Origin: Ectopseudomonas composti
Lineage (GTDB): Bacteria > Pseudomonadota > Gammaproteobacteria > Pseudomonadales > Pseudomonadaceae
DNA: 7,538 nucleotides
Reading direction: 5' to 3'
Assembly: GCA_946886245.1 (NCBI GenBank)
Contig: CAMPIF010000201.1
Span: 1 to 7,538 of the forward strand
Under the pieces are notes generated by a model. It was not told the DNA's origin, did no database searches, and saw only the letters and a list, made by a program, of their open reading frames with translations. The position numbers and the translations under genes were made by a program. Positions 4,859-7,538 of this stretch are shown in pieces; the first letter of the stretch is position 1, and every line of letters starts with the position of its first letter.

Positions 4859-6721
4859 ATGACAACAAGAAACCTACCCAGCACCCCACGTCCCCTGGCG
4901 CTTGCCCTGATGCTGGCCGGCGGCCTGGCGCTGAGCCAGGGCGCGATCGCCAAGCCGGTGACCTGGGACGACATCGCCAACGACCACACCACCACCAGCA
5001 ACGTGCTGCAGTACGGCTTGGGCACCAATGCCCAGCGCTGGAGCCCGCTGGCTCAGGTGAACGCCGAAAACGTGTTCAAGCTGACGCCGGCCTGGAGCTA
5101 CTCCTTCGGTGACGAGAAACAGCGCGGCCAGGAATCCCAGGCCATCATCCACGACGGCGTGGTCTACGTGACCGGCTCCTACTCGCGGGTCTTCGCCCTG
5201 GATGCCAAGACCGGCAAGCGCCTGTGGACCTACAGCCATCGCCTGCCCGACGACATCCGCCCGTGCTGCGACGTGGTCAACCGTGGCGCCGCCATCTATG
5301 GCGACAAGATCTACTTCGGCACCCTCGACGCCCGCGTCGTGGCGCTGAACAAGGACACCGGCAAGGTGGTCTGGAACAAGAAGTTCGGTGATCACTCTGC
5401 CGGCTACACCATGACCGGCGCCCCGACCATCGTCAAAGATGGCAAGAGCGGCAAGGTGCTGCTGATCCACGGCAGCTCCGGTGACGAATTCGGCGTGGTC
5501 GGCCGCCTGTTCGCCCGCGACCCGGATACCGGCGAGGAAGTCTGGATGCGTCCGTTCGTCGAAGGCCACATGGGCCGCCTGAACGGCAAGGACAGCACCC
5601 CGACCGGTGACGTCAAGGCGCCGAGCTGGCCGGATGATCCCAACCACCCGACCGGCAAGAAGGAAGCCTGGAGCCAGGGCGGCGGTGCGCCGTGGCAAAG
5701 CGCCAGTTTCGATGCCGAAACCAACACCATCATCATCGGCGCTGGCAACCCGGCACCCTGGAACGGCTGGGCGCGCACCAGCGACGGCGGCGACCCCAAG
5801 GACTACGACAGCCTGTACACCTCCGGCCAGGTCGGTGTCGACCCCACCACCGGTGAAGTGAAGTGGTTCTACCAGCACACCCCGAACGATGCCTGGGACT
5901 TCTCCGGCAACAACGAGCTGGTGCTGTTCGACTACAAGGACAAGGACGGCAAGGTCACCAAGGCCACCGCCCACGCCGACCGCAACGGCTTCTTCTATGT
6001 GGTCGACCGCGCCAACGGCAAATTGAAGAACGCCTTCCCCTTCGTCGACAAGATCACCTGGGCCAGCCACATCGACCTGGAAACCGGTCGTCCGGTCGAG
6101 AACGAGGGCCAGCGCCCGCAGAAGCCGAAGCCAGGCGAAAGCAAGGGTGAAGTGGTCGAGGTCTCCCCACCCTTCCTCGGCGGCAAGAACTGGAACCCCA
6201 TGGCCTACAGCCAGGACACCGGCCTGTTCTACGTACCGGCCAACCACTGGAAAGAGGACTACTGGGCCGAAGAGGCGCACTACAAGAAAGGCTCCGCGTA
6301 CCTGGGCATGGGCTTTCGCATCAAGCGCCTGTTCGACGACCACGTCGGCATCCTGCGCGCGATGAACCCGACCACCGGCAAGGTCGCCTGGGAACACAAG
6401 GAGCGCCTGCCGCTGTGGGCCGGCGTACTCGCCACCAAGGGCAACCTGGTGTTCACCGGCACCGGCGACGGCTACTTCAAGGCCTTCGACGCCAAGAACG
6501 GCGAGGAGCTGTGGAAGTTCCAGGTCGGCACCGGGATCATCTCCCCGCCCGTCACCTGGGAACAGGACGGTGAGCAGTACATCGGCGTGACCGCCGGTTA
6601 CGGCGGCGCCGTGCCGCTGTGGGGCGGCGACATGGCCGACCTGACCAAGCCGGTCGCCCAGGGTGGTTCCTTCTGGGTGTTCAAGCTGCCGAGCTGGGAC
6701 AAGACCACCGCCAAACGCTAG
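4859..6721 (+). CDS. exaA: PQQ-dependent quinoprotein ethanol dehydrogenase (ExaA/PedE type)
   Basis: The 620-residue precursor has a 31-residue signal peptide ending in GAIA, before KPVTWDD. It is an eight-bladed beta-propeller that oxidises ethanol and other alcohols in the periplasm and passes electrons to cytochrome c550. If cut after residue 31, the key residues fall at the mature positions known from P. aeruginosa ExaA: vicinal Cys136-Cys137 (mature 105-106), Glu210 (179), Asn297 (266) and catalytic Asp347 (316). Asp347 lies in WDFSG, so the residue two after it is Ser349. Lanthanide enzymes have Asp there, so this is the calcium type. Repeated blade motifs such as [20 protein letters not shown] and [10 protein letters not shown] are visible. 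The ATG at 4859 has GGAAG 7 nt upstream; an in-frame TTG at 4778 and ATG at 4844 are less suitable. It is divergent from the cytochrome operon. Confidence 0.95.
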   Translation: MTTRNLPSTPRPLALALMLAGGLALSQGAIAKPVTWDDIANDHTTTSNVLQYGLGTNAQRWSPLAQVNAENVFKLTPAWSYSFGDEKQRGQESQAIIHDGVVYVTGSYSRVFALDAKTGKRLWTYSHRLPDDIRPCCDVVNRGAAIYGDKIYFGTLDARVVALNKDTGKVVWNKKFGDHSAGYTMTGAPTIVKDGKSGKVLLIHGSSGDEFGVVGRLFARDPDTGEEVWMRPFVEGHMGRLNGKDSTPTGDVKAPSWPDDPNHPTGKKEAWSQGGGAPWQSASFDAETNTIIIGAGNPAPWNGWARTSDGGDPKDYDSLYTSGQVGVDPTTGEVKWFYQHTPNDAWDFSGNNELVLFDYKDKDGKVTKATAHADRNGFFYVVDRANGKLKNAFPFVDKITWASHIDLETGRPVENEGQRPQKPKPGESKGEVVEVSPPFLGGKNWNPMAYSQDTGLFYVPANHWKEDYWAEEAHYKKGSAYLGMGFRIKRLFDDHVGILRAMNPTTGKVAWEHKERLPLWAGVLATKGNLVFTGTGDGYFKAFDAKNGEELWKFQVGTGIISPPVTWEQDGEQYIGVTAGYGGAVPLWGGDMADLTKPVAQGGSFWVFKLPSWDKTTAKR

Positions 6722-6732
6722 TGGCTGAACGC

Positions 6733-6754
6733 ATGGCGCACCTGGGTGCGCCAT
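6733..6754 (+). terminator. Perfect 10-bp hairpin just after exaA
   Basis: ATGGCGCACC (6733-6742) and GGTGCGCCAT (6745-6754) form a perfect stem with a 2-nt gap, 11 nt past the exaA stop codon. There is no T-run, so it may act as a 3' stabilising structure or a repeat relic instead of an intrinsic terminator. Confidence 0.5.
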
Positions 6755-6765
6755 ACGCGCTGCCT

Positions 6766-6796
6766 GTGGGAGGGGCTTCAGCCGCGACCGCCTCCC
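6766..6796 (+). repeat. GTGGGAGGGGCTT-type repeat between exaA and the pentapeptide gene
   Basis: Positions 6766-6787 belong to the same family as the inverted repeat arms at 1135-1156 and 1173-1194. Here it forms a stem of GGGAGG (6768-6773) with CCTCCC (6791-6796) enclosing a GGCT/AGCC mini-hairpin. It ends 14 nt before the ribosome site of the next gene and could limit read-through from exaA. Confidence 0.55.
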
Positions 6797-6821
6797 CCAT
6801 CAATTCATCCGAGGACTCGCC

Positions 6822-7481
6822 ATGAACTACCTGCCCCTGCTTATCCCGGTCCTGCTGCTGGTAATCGGCAGCCACGCCATCGGCGCCGAAACCGAGAGCG
6901 ACGGCGTCCTGCAGATCAATGGCTGCCGCATCGAACCCGACAGCAAATGTCCCAACGCCAACCTGCGCGGTGCCGACCTGCGCAATATGGACATGCGCCG
7001 CATGGACCTGTCCGGCGCCGATCTCTCCGGCGCCGACCTGCGCCACGTCAATCTCGACCTGGCCAATCTGGAAAAGGCCAAGCTGCGCGGCGCCAACCTC
7101 ACCCGCGCCAGCCTGCAACAGAGCAACCTGCGCCTGGCCGACCTCTCGGGCGCCAGCCTGGTGGCCATCAGCGGCTGGGCCCTGTTCGCCCAGGCTGCGC
7201 AATTCGAAGGCGCCGACATGCGCGCCGCCAACCTGGAGTTCGCCCGCCTCTCCGGGGCCAAGCTGCACAACGTCCAACTGCAGGCGGCCAATCTGGAAAT
7301 GACCTGGCTGAGCAAGGCCGACCTCAAGGGCGCGCACCTGGAAGACGCCAATCTGCAGGAAGTCAAGCTCGGCGGCTCCAACCTGGAAAACGCCAACCTC
7401 AGCGGCGCCCGTACCCGCTTCGGCAACTTTCAGGACGCCAACATGCCCGGCTGCGTGCAATGCCCAAAGGGTTGGGACTGA
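6822..7481 (+). CDS. Exported pentapeptide-repeat protein
   Basis: The 219-residue protein has a signal peptide (MNYLPLLIPVLLLVIGSHAIGA). It then has many tandem A(D/N)LxX repeats that should fold as a right-handed quadrilateral beta-helix. Block one covers about residues 46-113 and block two about 127-205. They are split by a non-repeat stretch, VAISGWALFAQAAQ. Four cysteines frame the helix: C35 and C43 before it (GCRIEPDSKC), and C211 and C214 after it (PGCVQCPKGWD). In the periplasm these could form disulfides that cap both ends. GAGGA 6 nt before the ATG supports the start. It lies 100 nt downstream of exaA on the same strand, with two hairpins between. From memory, a pentapeptide-repeat gene also neighbours pedE in P. 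putida (there called PP_2673), which suggests a conserved link to the dehydrogenase. Its function is unknown. Confidence 0.85.
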   Translation: MNYLPLLIPVLLLVIGSHAIGAETESDGVLQINGCRIEPDSKCPNANLRGADLRNMDMRRMDLSGADLSGADLRHVNLDLANLEKAKLRGANLTRASLQQSNLRLADLSGASLVAISGWALFAQAAQFEGADMRAANLEFARLSGAKLHNVQLQAANLEMTWLSKADLKGAHLEDANLQEVKLGGSNLENANLSGARTRFGNFQDANMPGCVQCPKGWD

Positions 7482-7499
7482 TTCCCCGGAAACCACGTA

Positions 7500-7534
7500 G
7501 GGTGGGCCGGACGGCGATCCGCTTCAGCCCACCC
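7500..7534. terminator. Hairpin repeat after the pentapeptide gene
   Basis: GGGTGGGC (7500-7507) pairs perfectly with GCCCACCC (7527-7534). A nested CGGA/TCCG stem (7508-7511 with 7518-7521) lies within. It starts 18 nt after the stop codon and resembles the GTAGGGTGGGC...GCCCACC repeats frequent in Pseudomonas. It may end the transcript, though no T-run is visible before the window stops. Confidence 0.5.
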
Positions 7535-7538
7535 AAAG

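Noticed and set aside
4874..6754. A 626-codon open frame on the minus strand opposite exaA
   Set aside because: It is the antisense shadow of a well-supported gene in GC-rich DNA. Its translation is a low-complexity run of Gly, Ala, Val and His with no recognisable domain.
6681..7496. A 271-codon minus-strand open frame opposite the pentapeptide gene
   Set aside because: Its periodic protein simply mirrors the repeats of the plus-strand gene, and the plus strand has the ribosome site and signal peptide.

Overview
The window looks like chromosomal DNA of a Pseudomonas species. It is GC-rich. It carries several intergenic repeats of the kind common in Pseudomonas, and its gene order matches, from memory, the ped region of Pseudomonas putida (pentapeptide protein, pedE, pedF, binding protein, SoxYZ-like protein, metallohydrolase, pedH). 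No database search was possible, so names rest on motifs, length and gene order.

Layout, left to right. Positions 1-517 (minus) hold the first 172 codons of a PQQ-dependent alcohol dehydrogenase, probably the PedH type, which runs off the left edge. A 217-nt divergent promoter region follows, then a small, very acidic protein of unknown function (735-1121, plus, GTG start). Positions 1122-1330, between convergent genes, carry three different inverted-repeat pairs in a row. A four-gene minus-strand operon then reads right to left: cytochrome c550 (4107-4529), quinoprotein-associated substrate-binding protein (3086-3958), SoxYZ-like single-cysteine carrier (2315-3064) and zinc metallo-beta-lactamase-fold hydrolase (1331-2260). 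A 329-nt divergent regulatory region (4530-4858) separates this operon from a full-length exaA/pedE-type quinoprotein ethanol dehydrogenase (4859-6721, plus). Last comes an exported pentapeptide-repeat protein with four cysteines (6822-7481, plus).

How the genes fit together: the two quinoproteins oxidise alcohols in the periplasm and the cytochrome takes their electrons. The binding protein, SoxYZ-like carrier and hydrolase are recurrent companions of PQQ dehydrogenases. Their biochemical job is not settled, and they are the most interesting part of the window. PQQ synthesis genes, the sensor/regulator genes and aldehyde dehydrogenase are not in the window.

Non-coding highlights: a nearly identical 20-bp palindromic motif (CCGGGAAAnnnTCCCGGCAA) lies upstream of both dehydrogenase genes. 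CTACCAAGG lies about 112-115 nt upstream of both the pedH-like gene and the cytochrome gene. A roughly 145-nt imperfect palindrome sits inside the operon between the cytochrome and binding-protein genes.
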